A DNA stretch of 64,000 bases from Tritrichomonas foetus (taxonomy: Eukaryota > Parabasalia > Tritrichomonadida > Tritrichomonadidae). The stretch spans positions 25,305 through 89,304 of the forward strand of contig MLAK01000660.1 of assembly GCA_001839685.1 (NCBI GenBank). The letters are read 5' to 3'. Numbering within the stretch: position 1 is the stretch's first letter; the number at the start of each line of letters is the position of its first letter. Positions 30,606 to 40,574 of the stretch are shown in pieces. The notes beneath the pieces were generated by a model. It was not told where the DNA came from and ran no database searches. It saw nothing but the letters and a program-made list of their open reading frames with translations. The translations under genes and the position numbers were made by a program.

Positions 30606-33600
30606 ATGAATTCCGAATTTTCGCGACCATCTCCTTATGTTTACGGCTGCCATTATTGCGACAACATCATTAAAAATGGATTAAAAAACGCAAATCCCGC
30701 TGTTCTTTCCGACCAATTAATTGCAATTATTTTAAATACAGATCTTACTGTAATTTCGCATGTCCTTGGTATATTTTTCAAGATAATTGATTCAAATTTC
30801 ATTAATTCCAAGCAACTACAGTCGTTGAGGCAAATTGTCAAAATTATCGTATCGCGATTTCAAGATCAATCCCAATTCAGAAATATTGTTGTTCAATTTT
30901 TCGACAATCTTCCTTCATTTCCAGAAAAGTCACTCAGCTCTTTGTTTGATGAAACATCACTCACATTAACAATTTTTTGCTGTTTATCAAATCACTCAAA
31001 AGAAGCAACAAATCTTCTCACAACAAAACTTCTTCCCAATTTAAACAACAGTTTTTTCATCTCAAATGAACTTTTATATCAATTATGCAGTTTAAATATT
31101 CCAAATGTTGACCTTTCAAAGCTCACACAAGGAAATAGATCATTTCCTCTTCAATTAAGTCCTTATACGCAAGGAAATAATAAGTATGAAGTAATGAAAT
31201 TAGAGTCTAGTCAAATTGCTGTTCCACTGTATTCAGTGATTATGGAGTATGATAGTTGCTTTTTATCATCAAAAAGCCATGTCGAACAACTTTTTGATTT
31301 TTATTCGAACTTTAATGAAAAACATGCAGCTACTTTTATTTTATCAATTGTGGCACCAGAATCAAATTTCAAAGAGTATCTCGAAAAATTAGACTCTCAT
31401 CAACGTCTTCTCATTTTTAACATGTATAAAGAAATTTTTGTCAGAAGAAAAATAAATTTCACAAAACTTGTTGATGCCCTTGATGTGATTGATTTCCCAC
31501 CAATTTCTTCGGATTCATGTTATCTATTGTTTTTATGTATTTGTTGCTTCTTTGATAAACAATTAATTCCATCTTCAAGTTTTACAAGACGTTGGAGGAA
31601 TAAAAAACTACAATTTTCTATTCTTTCAGCAATGACAACTTTTTTCATTCCAAATTTGGATTTTTCAAAAGGTGGACCACAAGTTAATCTTCATCAGCTG
31701 GAAATGCAATTAAATGTGTTTAAACAATGGAATAATTGTTGGGTGAGTTTAGAATTTACTGAAAGAATTGTTTCGTTAATGATTACAAATCGCATTTATT
31801 TGGAAAGGTATCTTGATCCATTAATTAATAAATATCCAGCTTTATTGATAGCTTTACTAGGTCAAACTAATGTTCGAATCACAGAAGAATTAATTGATGT
31901 CATTTTATCACCATTTATAAAAGTACTTCAAGGATCACAGTCAATTTTAGCAGTTTTATGGAAATTAGCAAATCCATTTATGAATAGAATAATAGCAGAG
32001 CTTTATATAAGACAACCTGCACGCATTGAAACCATTTTTGAATCAGCTAATAAAATGCTCGATTCACTTTTGTTACATGAAGATGTAGCTTTTGCAACAG
32101 ATCTTGCGTTTTATGCAGCGTCACAAAATAAACTTGAAATTGGTGATTTTGTAACAAACTATGTAAACAAATATACGATTTCATCATTAACAAAGATTAT
32201 GGATTTCATTAAGCAAAGAATGACTGAATCTTTACCATCAACACCACCATTCCAAACAGCTGTTTTGAATTCTTTATTTACTTATTTGTATAATAAATTT
32301 GATTCATATCCGACAGAAATTCGAGCCTTCATTCAAAGAACATTTATGACATGTGAAACTGTACGACCAGATATAAAGCATTTCACATTTGATCTAAAAA
32401 TTCCAATTTCTAAGCTCCATGAAATTAAACAGACTGCATCGATGAATTATTCAATGCTTTTAGAAGATGAATTAACAGTTCTTGAATTAGCAGACATGAT
32501 TGAAAAATATCGAACAACTGATCCAACTTTGTTTTCATGTCATATTCATTATTTACTTGCGGAATTTAGACTTCTTTGTAAACATGCAGCTGCTGATGTT
32601 GAGAAACTCGCTGGACTTGCAGGAACACTTGTAACTTCAAATGCATTATCTTCTAAACAAATTGAAATGATTTTCCCATTTATTCGACATGCATTAAGCC
32701 AACCTCCGTCGTCTTCTGATTTCTTATTTGCCACAACAGCACTTGAAGCAGCACTTCCAAAGCTTTCTGACTTTCCACAATTTGTTTATGATGTAATGCA
32801 TGAATCACAATTAAGATCATATAAACCATCACTTTATGATAAAGTTCATAAAATAGGCCAAGCTTTAAATGAACCAATTCAATCAAGTCGAACAACTGTT
32901 CTTCACATTCACCCTAAGCTTAAAAGATATGAACAAATATCTTCACCACCACCCAGAGTATGCAAGGCTATTCAAAGCATACAAGCTGATCCAAGTTCAT
33001 TACCAACTTTACTTGAAAACTTTCCATTATATCGAGATTGGATTGCTTATCATATTGTTTGTATCATTCAAGATACACCAGAGCTATTAAATCCGTTACT
33101 GACTCATCTTCTTGAAAATAAATCATTTTTAACTTATGTTTTCCAGGCATCTGCTTCTCAAGCACACCAGCATATACTTTCACCAGATTTTGATAAATAT
33201 GAAGGTGGTTTTGTAAGAAGAAGATTATTAATTCTTGGTAAATTAATTGGATCAATTACACTTGCGATAAACAGGCCTTTATTGAGTAGATTTTTAGATC
33301 TTAAGCAGATTCTTTTATATGCATTTTCACAAGGAAAATTGTATGGCATTGTTCCTTTTGTGTGTGCAATTTTAGCGCCAGCTTCGAAGTATTTTGCTTT
33401 ACCTAATCCATTTACATCTTCAATACTTCAAATTCTTGCTGCTATTTATTCTGCAAACAATATCAAATTGGTTATTAAGAATAATATTGATGAAATCTTT
33501 GGAATATATAATACAACATTATCTAGATTTGCATCAATTCCTTTATTATTCCCAGAAAAAAGACAAAATAATTTTGATTTCTTAATGTGTCCATTTTCAC

Positions 33601-36293
33601 TTCAGCATGCTGTTGCACCCCCTGATGTTGAGCGAATTTTGAACTTTGATGAAACAGCATTTTCACAATTTGTTTCACAATTGATAATCATTCCTGATCA
33701 TCCAATTTTAACCACTAAACCTGAGCTTAAAGATAAAATGAGAAGAATTTTAATCCAGCAATCTCTTCATCTCATTCGATCAGAAGGCATGGTATTATCA
33801 AGGGTTGCTTCATCAACTGCACAAACACTATCATTGAAAGATTTTATGCTCTACAGTGATAATGAACTCCTTCTTGAGCAAGCACAAACTTTAACCAAAC
33901 AATTATCTGCAGGACTAACACTTTTCACCATCCCTGTTAAAGTTTCCCGGCAATTATTAACATGTTTGAAACATGAAAGTGAAGGTGCTGATAATGACTG
34001 GGTTGAAAGCATTGCGCAACAAAATTATGAATGGATTGTTCAACTTTTAAGGGATGTCGTTCGATTAAGAGCTTGGAAATCTGTTCATAAAGCTGTAGAA
34101 AACTCAGATGATGTGCGTTTGCAGATGCAAAAAAGTGCAAAAACATTGGGAAGTTATAGTATTTCAATGAAACAAGCATATTATGGACAAATGCAACAAA
34201 TTTATAATGATATGAGCGAACTTTCATTATCTGTTCAACCATTTCCAACATTTGAAAGTCTTCAAGCTAAAGAAAGAATGGTTCCGACAGATATGGAATT
34301 CGACCAATATCTTCAAAAATTCCAAAAAGTTACACAATATGGAACAGCTTATGATATACCTGAAGATGTAAATATAGTTATTCAACAATGCCCAGATTTA
34401 TCAGGAAAAACGATTGTTTTTGAAAGATTCAAAGCAATTCTGAAAACATTACTGAAAAATGCAACAAAATCAATAAATACTCCTTTTGAACCTGTTATTG
34501 TTCGAATTATTGATAAAGTGTGTCAAAGTGTACCACATTCACTTGTAACAAAAGCACAAAGTTATGTTTTAACATGGGTTAAAAACCCTTTGCATAGTTT
34601 TTTGGTTATTGGCGAACTTCTTGAATGCGGTTTATTAACAATTCAACAATTAGATATCACACTTACAGAAATGTTGAATAGTGAGCCATTTAACCCACGT
34701 GGTGCTTCATTTGTAACACAACTTTTATTCTATTTAATTGTCAGACAGAATATAGTATCTCCTGCATCTGTTATTTCATCACTTTCTGCTTTAACTGTTT
34801 GCAAAAATGGTTTACAAGCTGATAATTCACATTCTAATTCGCCACAACCACAACAAAATGTTCAAGTGATGAAACAACTTGATGAATTAATTAATTTATA
34901 CAATACAATGGAGGCTCCTTCACATCAACTTTCAGCAGCATCAAAACTTCAAACAGTTTCTACATTTGATCCAATAGAAGACATGGATGATAGTGATAGC
35001 ATTATTTTCAAACTTAAACAATGGTGTGATTCTATTGATTCACCAAAACCAACTGAAGAAAATGTTCTTAAAGCAACAATGGAATGTGTGAATTCAGGTA
35101 AAAACTTTTTCGTTTATTTATTCTTTTGTGAATCTGAAAGAACATCTCTTCAATTCTTACAATGTGCTGAAAGAGCAGGTGAATTAAAGAATAAATGGTG
35201 CGAAATGTTAGATGCTGTTGTCATGATTATTCAAGGAAATGCAAATGTTGTTGGATTTGATATGCGAAAATTCTATACAATTTTCCGCGCAATGATGGAT
35301 CCAGCGATTCAAGATCCAAATCTTTTAATTCAATATCTTGTTTCTTTGCATAAAACCCGGCCGCTTTTAATGCCATCATTCTCATTCTCTTGGATTGAAC
35401 TTATTACTGATAAACAACTTGTTTACACATTATTATCAAATCCAAATAATTGGCCATCATATTCTATTTTAATTACAGATTTCTGTACGCTTGTTGCACA
35501 ACTTGATAATGATTCATCGAATGATGTCTTTAATCAAGTTTATCGTTCGTTCTTACGTATTCTTTTAATCCTTGTTCATGATTTTCGAGACTTTATTGTT
35601 GCTATACAATCGATGCTTTTAATGTCTCTTCCCTTTTCATTTTGCCAAGCTAGAAACATAATTTTATCAGTAACACCACAAACTGATGTTCAACCATTGA
35701 AAACTACCGAGGATTTGCTTTCAACATTATCACCTAATATTGTTAGTTTATTAAAGACTATTGTTGATAATGGTGGATTTTATGATGAAATTTCATTTAA
35801 ATCAGTCATTGATATTTTTAATGCCCCAGATGAAAATAAAAACAATAGTTTTTCACGCTCATTTATTGCATTGATAACTGCCCCACTTTCATCTTTGAAG
35901 CAAAGTGATGCAATTGAAGAAACTGCTGCATATTCTATTCTTTCGAGTGTACTTGATGCAATTTCACCTGAAACAGCAATGGCAATAATTAATTTGCTTG
36001 TTGATCGTTTAAGGTTTGATTGCAGAGAAACCAATGCATTTATTAGACTTATTTTCACATTATTTAAAGCCAAACTTTACCGTTCAGGAATTTGTGAAAT
36101 TATCGTAAGGGTTATTTTTGAAAGAGCCTCAGCACCTCCACCACGTCCTTTTGGACTCATTACAATCGTTAAAGAACTAATTATTGATAATGATAGAAAT
36201 AACACCTTATTGTCCTTGCCAATATCAACACCAAATGAATCAGTTACATCATTTTTAACAGCTGCCAAATCCATCTTCTTCGCGAAGAAATAA
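30606..36293 (+). CDS. NOT1: NOT1, scaffold of the CCR4-NOT deadenylase complex
   Basis: Encodes 1895 residues, shorter than human CNOT1 (about 2376). CCR4-NOT removes poly(A) tails and controls mRNA decay and translation. The C-terminal NOT1 superfamily domain (about 1500-1895) is clear: LLMPSFSFSWIELITDK, NNWPSYSILITDFCTLV, LRILLILVHDFRDF and CQARNIILSVTP match the CNOT1 pattern of W-E-L-I, WP, LLVLLHDFP-like and LRNLILSAFP-like motifs. Residues about 1035-1180 resemble the DUF3819/CAF40-binding module (LSLKDFMLYSDNELLLEQAQ). A MIF4G-like CAF1-binding region would be about 790-990. The N-terminus is a HEAT-like solenoid. The stop forms TAAA. No initiator is obvious at the start; an ACGATA motif lies upstream. 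Confidence 0.88.
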   Translation: MNSEFSRPSPYVYGCHYCDNIIKNGLKNANPAVLSDQLIAIILNTDLTVISHVLGIFFKIIDSNFINSKQLQSLRQIVKIIVSRFQDQSQFRNIVVQFFDNLPSFPEKSLSSLFDETSLTLTIFCCLSNHSKEATNLLTTKLLPNLNNSFFISNELLYQLCSLNIPNVDLSKLTQGNRSFPLQLSPYTQGNNKYEVMKLESSQIAVPLYSVIMEYDSCFLSSKSHVEQLFDFYSNFNEKHAATFILSIVAPESNFKEYLEKLDSHQRLLIFNMYKEIFVRRKINFTKLVDALDVIDFPPISSDSCYLLFLCICCFFDKQLIPSSSFTRRWRNKKLQFSILSAMTTFFIPNLDFSKGGPQVNLHQLEMQLNVFKQWNNCWVSLEFTERIVSLMITNRIYLERYLDPLINKYPALLIALLGQTNVRITEELIDVILSPFIKVLQGSQSILAVLWKLANPFMNRIIAELYIRQPARIETIFESANKMLDSLLLHEDVAFATDLAFYAASQNKLEIGDFVTNYVNKYTISSLTKIMDFIKQRMTESLPSTPPFQTAVLNSLFTYLYNKFDSYPTEIRAFIQRTFMTCETVRPDIKHFTFDLKIPISKLHEIKQTASMNYSMLLEDELTVLELADMIEKYRTTDPTLFSCHIHYLLAEFRLLCKHAAADVEKLAGLAGTLVTSNALSSKQIEMIFPFIRHALSQPPSSSDFLFATTALEAALPKLSDFPQFVYDVMHESQLRSYKPSLYDKVHKIGQALNEPIQSSRTTVLHIHPKLKRYEQISSPPPRVCKAIQSIQADPSSLPTLLENFPLYRDWIAYHIVCIIQDTPELLNPLLTHLLENKSFLTYVFQASASQAHQHILSPDFDKYEGGFVRRRLLILGKLIGSITLAINRPLLSRFLDLKQILLYAFSQGKLYGIVPFVCAILAPASKYFALPNPFTSSILQILAAIYSANNIKLVIKNNIDEIFGIYNTTLSRFASIPLLFPEKRQNNFDFLMCPFSLQHAVAPPDVERILNFDETAFSQFVSQLIIIPDHPILTTKPELKDKMRRILIQQSLHLIRSEGMVLSRVASSTAQTLSLKDFMLYSDNELLLEQAQTLTKQLSAGLTLFTIPVKVSRQLLTCLKHESEGADNDWVESIAQQNYEWIVQLLRDVVRLRAWKSVHKAVENSDDVRLQMQKSAKTLGSYSISMKQAYYGQMQQIYNDMSELSLSVQPFPTFESLQAKERMVPTDMEFDQYLQKFQKVTQYGTAYDIPEDVNIVIQQCPDLSGKTIVFERFKAILKTLLKNATKSINTPFEPVIVRIIDKVCQSVPHSLVTKAQSYVLTWVKNPLHSFLVIGELLECGLLTIQQLDITLTEMLNSEPFNPRGASFVTQLLFYLIVRQNIVSPASVISSLSALTVCKNGLQADNSHSNSPQPQQNVQVMKQLDELINLYNTMEAPSHQLSAASKLQTVSTFDPIEDMDDSDSIIFKLKQWCDSIDSPKPTEENVLKATMECVNSGKNFFVYLFFCESERTSLQFLQCAERAGELKNKWCEMLDAVVMIIQGNANVVGFDMRKFYTIFRAMMDPAIQDPNLLIQYLVSLHKTRPLLMPSFSFSWIELITDKQLVYTLLSNPNNWPSYSILITDFCTLVAQLDNDSSNDVFNQVYRSFLRILLILVHDFRDFIVAIQSMLLMSLPFSFCQARNIILSVTPQTDVQPLKTTEDLLSTLSPNIVSLLKTIVDNGGFYDEISFKSVIDIFNAPDENKNNSFSRSFIALITAPLSSLKQSDAIEETAAYSILSSVLDAISPETAMAIINLLVDRLRFDCRETNAFIRLIFTLFKAKLYRSGICEIIVRVIFERASAPPPRPFGLITIVKELIIDNDRNNTLLSLPISTPNESVTSFLTAAKSIFFAKK

Positions 36294-36601
36294 ATATTTT
36301 AAAAATGTTCATTATTTTTAATTAATAAACTCATAAATGTGTTTATCTCCATTTACTATTATTTAAGATTTCTTGAGAATATTTTTTTCTATTATTGAAG
36401 TCAAATCATTTTTAATAGCGATTAGTGACTCCACTTACTAATATTGATGTTTCATTTAAAAAACAGATTATCAGGTTCATCTACGTTCACTGTTTTATTT
36501 TTTCCTTCGATATTGGTTAATGAATCGTTGGTTAACTATTAGATTATTTAGAGATAACTTTTTCATAGCGATTATTTTTTTTTTCCTTGATCTGCTGATC
36601 A
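36294..36601. other. Intergenic, no gene seen
   Basis: About 310 AT-rich bases between NOT1 and the THEP1-like gene; nothing beyond likely promoter and 3' end signals. Confidence 0.5.
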
Positions 36602-37183
36602 ATGCCACAGATTGTATATTTTCCAGTTCTCGGTAAAATTCTATCAGGAAAGAGCGAACTTATTCGAAAACTCATCGACATTTTTATTCAGCATGACGAA
36701 ATTCAAGTATCTGGCTATACTCAACCTTCACATTTTGAAGAAGGTGATAGAAATGGATACGACTTAATATTAATTCAGAACGATAATACCCTTCAGACAT
36801 ACGAATTTGCCCGATTGAAACCAAGAACCAGACCCGGCCAAATACCCTATCAATTCGAAGAAACTGTTTTTGAAGAAGTTTACAAAGTCGCAGATACAAT
36901 TGAATATAAAGGCAAACATGTCCTGCTCATCTTCGATGAAATAGGCAGACTGGAAATCAATGGAAAAGGCCACCACCGTGCGATTCTTCGTTTTCTCGAA
37001 ACTTTCAAAAATTCACCAAAAATTCACCTTGTTGTTACTTTCAATGAAAGAAGGCATGATGAAGTGAAAGCTTTTTTGGATTCGTTAAATGCAGTTGAAG
37101 CAGAATTGAAAATCGAATCAACAGACATTGAAAATGACATTCAAAAAATTAGTGAGAGTATTTTAAATGCAATAAAATTGTAA
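36602..37183 (+). CDS. THEP1-like P-loop nucleoside triphosphatase
   Basis: Encodes 193 residues, the usual size of the THEP1 (cancer-related NTPase / COG1618) family, which hydrolyses nucleoside triphosphates in vitro. The Walker A motif is GKILSGKS (residues about 11-18), and Walker B with the family signature is LLIFDEIGRLEI (about 107-118). A basic segment (LKPRTRPG) follows the beta-strand region. The glycine pattern differs from the usual GPPGxGKT but keeps GxxxxGKS. The role in the cell is unknown even in well-studied species. An aactttttc motif lies 38 bases upstream. The stop forms TAAA. Confidence 0.78.
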   Translation: MPQIVYFPVLGKILSGKSELIRKLIDIFIQHDEIQVSGYTQPSHFEEGDRNGYDLILIQNDNTLQTYEFARLKPRTRPGQIPYQFEETVFEEVYKVADTIEYKGKHVLLIFDEIGRLEINGKGHHRAILRFLETFKNSPKIHLVVTFNERRHDEVKAFLDSLNAVEAELKIESTDIENDIQKISESILNAIKL

Positions 37184-37336
37184 AGTAAAGATAATTTGTT
37201 TCATCACGAAATTCATGATTCATTGATTTTGTTTTTTATATGTTTTTTTTGCTAACTATCCATAAATAGAATATTTACAATAGAATATTTTCGTAATCTT
37301 GATTTTCTTTGTGTCCATACAAGAAAAAAATATTTA

Positions 37337-37342
37337 ACGATA
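37337..37342 (+). promoter_or_regulatory. ACGATA Myb-recognition-like site
   Basis: The string ttaacgatattt contains the TAACGATA core known as a Myb recognition element in Trichomonas vaginalis promoters. It lies 32 bases upstream of the ATG at 37374. Confidence 0.4.
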
Positions 37343-37366
37343 TTTTTGTTTTAAATGTATATATGG

Positions 37367-37371
37367 TCATA
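37367..37371 (+). promoter_or_regulatory. Initiator-like TCATA deciding the 37374 start
   Basis: TCATA ends 2 bases before the ATG at 37374, giving a very short 5' leader as in trichomonads. No such motif precedes the in-frame ATG at 37443, so the upstream start is preferred. Confidence 0.5.
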
Positions 37372-37373
37372 TT

Positions 37374-39104
37374 ATGTTGAAATTGAATAAAAATGTAAAA
37401 TGCACATTCACAGACATGAACTTTTTGATACGGTATTCTGCTATGGATGAAAGATTTTTCGATCAGATTAACGGGCTCAAGGGACAAATCGATCAATTTC
37501 GTCAAACATTAAAAAGTAAAAACTTTGATTCTTATCTGAGTTCAATTGCTAGTAAATCTAATTCGGATAATAATAATAATAAAAATAATAATCACCATTC
37601 AAAGCATGAAAAGTGTCATTCATCAAGAAAGTCTCATAGACATCAAAAAAGTTCTGACATATTTTTGACATCACCAACAGATCAAAAAGATTATCCATCA
37701 AATAAATCTTCAACGAAATCCATCCAAAGGCAATCTAATCAAATAAATAAACCATATCAATTAAATTCAAACAATTCTAAAACTAATAAAATCAAAGGAA
37801 CTCCCACAAAAGACGAATCAATTTTCGCATCATTTTCACAATTCATTTCGCCAATTCAAAGTCAACAAATAGCGGCGAGTAATATGCTCAGTGATTCAAA
37901 AAGTAGTTCTAAATCAAGTATATCTGAATATTTAGAAGAACAAAAAGCAAAAACAGACTATTTAATGAAAAAAATTGGAATAAAAAAGAAAGAAAAGAAA
38001 ATTTTCAACATCGACAATTTTTTAGATTCTTCGAATTCTGAGGAAGAAGAAGAAAATAATCAAAAATTCGAAAAACTTAATAGGTTTAATAAATTTAACG
38101 AATTTAATTATAAAGAAAAGAACCTCAATAAGAATCTTTCATGTTTAGAAAATCTGGAAGAAAGAACAAAAATTCGAAATCGAATCATTCAAAAAGCTTT
38201 GAATGCGATTAAAGATTCTGAAGATGAATATTCTGACTCTGACTCTGGAAACCAAAATTTCCCTTCTAAAAATCATCTGGATCATAATAATATAAATAGT
38301 ATTCAGAGTGATCTAGGGAATAAAAAATTAAATAAAAGAGGTGAAAATGAAATTGAGAGTAACAAAGAAAATGAAGAGGGACAATTGGAACCCAAAGAAA
38401 AAAATACGGAAAGGAATCAAGAAAAACCTAAAAAAGATTTCAATAAAAATTCAAAAATAGAAAAAGAAGACGAAAAATTGAAAGAAAAGACAAATTTACC
38501 AATAAATATAGAGAGGAAAGTAGTTTTTAACAGTAATGTTTTGAGTGTAGCAGATTTGAGTTCTGATTCTGATGATTTACCAGTTTTTATTCCTCCAATA
38601 CCAGATAAAATTGAATTTGATTACGATTTTCTTATTAACGATCCAATCAGTATTCTTAAAATTAATAATGATAGTGAACCACCTAAAGAAAATCCTATAA
38701 ATTCGAATTTAAATGATAATTTTCTTATATATTCACCAAACATCGAAAATGATGAATCTAGTGAAGAAAATTTCGAGTTGGCTTTATCATTTTTTGAGCA
38801 AAATATTTCACAAAAGAGTGAAAATGACGGGAAAGACAACTTGGACCAAAATTTGAATATCCCAAAAACCCATAATTTGGGATGCAACAGTTTAAATAAT
38901 GCTCTTGACAAATTAATTGATGTTTTAGATGACTATCATTGTAAAATTGATTCGTTAAAACAATGTAATGAATTATTCGACATCAAATTGAGAAAAATTT
39001 GTGAATCTTCAACAACTAGCGAAGTCGAGCAGTTCATCTCATTTTTTTCTGATGAAATCGAGCAAACAAATGAATGTGACACTAGTGAAGAAGATAAAAA
39101 CTAA
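37374..39104 (+). CDS. Acidic, disordered protein of unknown function
   Basis: Encodes 576 residues. I do not recognise a family. Residues 1-55 are ordered-looking (MDERFFDQINGLKGQIDQFRQTL could be helical). The middle is low complexity: runs of N, S, K, H and E, including KKEKKIFNIDNFLDSSNSEEEEEN, and alternating acidic/lysine stretches. A short helical segment lies near the C-terminus (LDKLIDVLDDYHCKIDSLKQCNELF), followed by an acidic end. Serines flanked by acidic residues (SDSDSG, SSDSDD) look like casein kinase 2 sites. A nuclear or cytoskeletal scaffold is possible, but this is a guess. An ATG at 37443 would shorten it by 23 residues. Confidence 0.75.
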   Translation: MLKLNKNVKCTFTDMNFLIRYSAMDERFFDQINGLKGQIDQFRQTLKSKNFDSYLSSIASKSNSDNNNNKNNNHHSKHEKCHSSRKSHRHQKSSDIFLTSPTDQKDYPSNKSSTKSIQRQSNQINKPYQLNSNNSKTNKIKGTPTKDESIFASFSQFISPIQSQQIAASNMLSDSKSSSKSSISEYLEEQKAKTDYLMKKIGIKKKEKKIFNIDNFLDSSNSEEEEENNQKFEKLNRFNKFNEFNYKEKNLNKNLSCLENLEERTKIRNRIIQKALNAIKDSEDEYSDSDSGNQNFPSKNHLDHNNINSIQSDLGNKKLNKRGENEIESNKENEEGQLEPKEKNTERNQEKPKKDFNKNSKIEKEDEKLKEKTNLPINIERKVVFNSNVLSVADLSSDSDDLPVFIPPIPDKIEFDYDFLINDPISILKINNDSEPPKENPINSNLNDNFLIYSPNIENDESSEENFELALSFFEQNISQKSENDGKDNLDQNLNIPKTHNLGCNSLNNALDKLIDVLDDYHCKIDSLKQCNELFDIKLRKICESSTTSEVEQFISFFSDEIEQTNECDTSEEDKN

Positions 39105-39318
39105 TCTAATGCATCAAAAAATAAATTCAGAATTGTTTTCTTCAATCTCTCTCTATTTTTTATTTATTAATTTCTAAAGATTTAATGTTCAATCATGACA
39201 TTCTTGAAAGAAATTTATTATAATATGATTGTAAAGACTTTTTTCTTTGATTTTCCTTCCTTTGGAATGAATTTTTAACTCAATTTCGAATTTCTATTTT
39301 GAATTCCAAAATGAAAAA

Positions 39319-40428
39319 TTAATCGATGTTGAAATTTCCAAGTAAATCGGCAATTTTTTTATAAACTTTCAATTTAATATCCTTTTCATCTCTGAGAAAT
39401 GACTCTTTCATTGCGGTGATTTTGCTTTGGGCATTTCTGATTGAATTCAGAACAGTTTTACTATTATTCCCCTCAAAAAATGGAGATTTCTTTTCAATCA
39501 AGTCCAGGCCGATACAAGCGATAGCCCATTTATCAATGGCTTCCAAATCAATTTGTCGATTTTGTTTCAATAAATTAGGATGCCGGTAATTTAAAAAGCC
39601 AAATTGTTTCTGATAGTTTACCTTTGAATTTTTCGCTTGTAAAGTATGCGAAAAATCTGTAACTATTGCAGCTACTTTATCTGTTTCACACGTCATTCTG
39701 AGAAACACTGTGTTTGGAGATATATTTCGATGATAAATATCCATTTTGTGCATTTGATTGACTGCTTCTTCCAAATCTGATAAAAAATTTAAAACACAAT
39801 TTGCATATAGTTTTTCTGCGTCAGGTGCCTGTGATTTTTGTCGATCCTGTATAATTTTTTCTATTGAGATTCTTTCAACATCTTCTAAACATAAAATGAA
39901 CGATCGTGATTCTTCACAAACAATAAATTCAAAGGCCTTATGGATCTTCCTGAGAATATTTTTTTCCGATTTTCCATAAATTTCATTATAAAATCTTAGC
40001 TCGTTTTTGAACATTATCAATTGGTCGAGCAGATAAACTCGAAAAAGGCATGGTTGAGGTTTTGTTGAACAATTGAAAAATCCAGTAAATGTATGGGAAA
40101 AATTTGAACTAATGGGATTTGAAATTCGATAATCAAATTTTGATTTGACAACATAATCAATTTTCCCTATTTTGATGTTTGGCAAGTTCTTGTGAGAGGA
40201 ATTAATGTTAGAGGAATTAATATGAGAAGAATTAATATGAGAAGAATTAATATGAGAAGAATTAATATGAGAAGAATTAATGTTAGAAGAATTAATGTTA
40301 GAAGAATTTAGATAAACAATTGTTTCTTTGAGATTTTGGAAAGAAGGAAAATGTTCAATTATTTTTTTATAATCGATTTCAATGATCTTAACAACTTCCT
40401 CCCGAATCTCCTCTGGATTAATTCCCAT
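39319..40428 (-). CDS. Probable pseudokinase with NSSHI tandem repeat
   Basis: Encodes 369 residues. A kinase C-lobe is visible: the catalytic loop reads HRNISPNTVFL, so the catalytic Asp of HRD is Asn; the DFG position reads TDFSH, so Gly is Ser; then GFLNYRHPNLL at the APE position and IDKWAIACIGLDLI as the helix F Asp motif. The glycine loop is not recognisable. This argues for a catalytically dead kinase used as a scaffold. Residues about 40-80 are a 15-bp-unit repeat giving NSSNI/NSSHI copies. It shares a 146-base divergent promoter region with the PLC-like gene. An initiator-like TCATA and two caaaaagtt motifs precede the ATG. Confidence 0.82.
   Translation of the reverse strand: MGINPEEIREEVVKIIEIDYKKIIEHFPSFQNLKETIVYLNSSNINSSNINSSHINSSHINSSHINSSHINSSNINSSHKNLPNIKIGKIDYVVKSKFDYRISNPISSNFSHTFTGFFNCSTKPQPCLFRVYLLDQLIMFKNELRFYNEIYGKSEKNILRKIHKAFEFIVCEESRSFILCLEDVERISIEKIIQDRQKSQAPDAEKLYANCVLNFLSDLEEAVNQMHKMDIYHRNISPNTVFLRMTCETDKVAAIVTDFSHTLQAKNSKVNYQKQFGFLNYRHPNLLKQNRQIDLEAIDKWAIACIGLDLIEKKSPFFEGNNSKTVLNSIRNAQSKITAMKESFLRDEKDIKLKVYKKIADLLGNFNID
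40194..40314. repeat. 15-bp tandem repeat inside the pseudokinase gene
   Basis: On the plus strand, agaattaatatgaga or agaattaatgttaga repeats every 15 bases, encoding NSSHI/NSSNI pentapeptides on the minus strand. About eight copies. The unit keeps the reading frame, so copy number can change without breaking the gene. Confidence 0.85.
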
Positions 40429-40432
40429 ATAA

Positions 40433-40437
40433 TATGA
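40433..40437 (-). promoter_or_regulatory. Initiator-like TCATA of the pseudokinase
   Basis: On the minus strand TCATA lies 4 bases before the ATG at 40428. Confidence 0.5.
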
Positions 40438-40564
40438 ACTTTTTGAGAGATAACTTTTTGAAACACCTTGATGAATTCTTGTAATCCGGTGTCATATCTA
40501 CTTTTTGAATAATGTTATCATGCCATATGTAATTTTTCTATTGAAAATAATTCTAGTGATGAAT

Positions 40565-40569
40565 TCATT
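40565..40569 (+). promoter_or_regulatory. Initiator-like TCATT of the PLC-like gene
   Basis: TCATT ends 5 bases before the ATG at 40575. It faces the initiator of the divergent pseudokinase across a 146-base intergenic region. Confidence 0.5.
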
Positions 40570-40574
40570 ATCAA

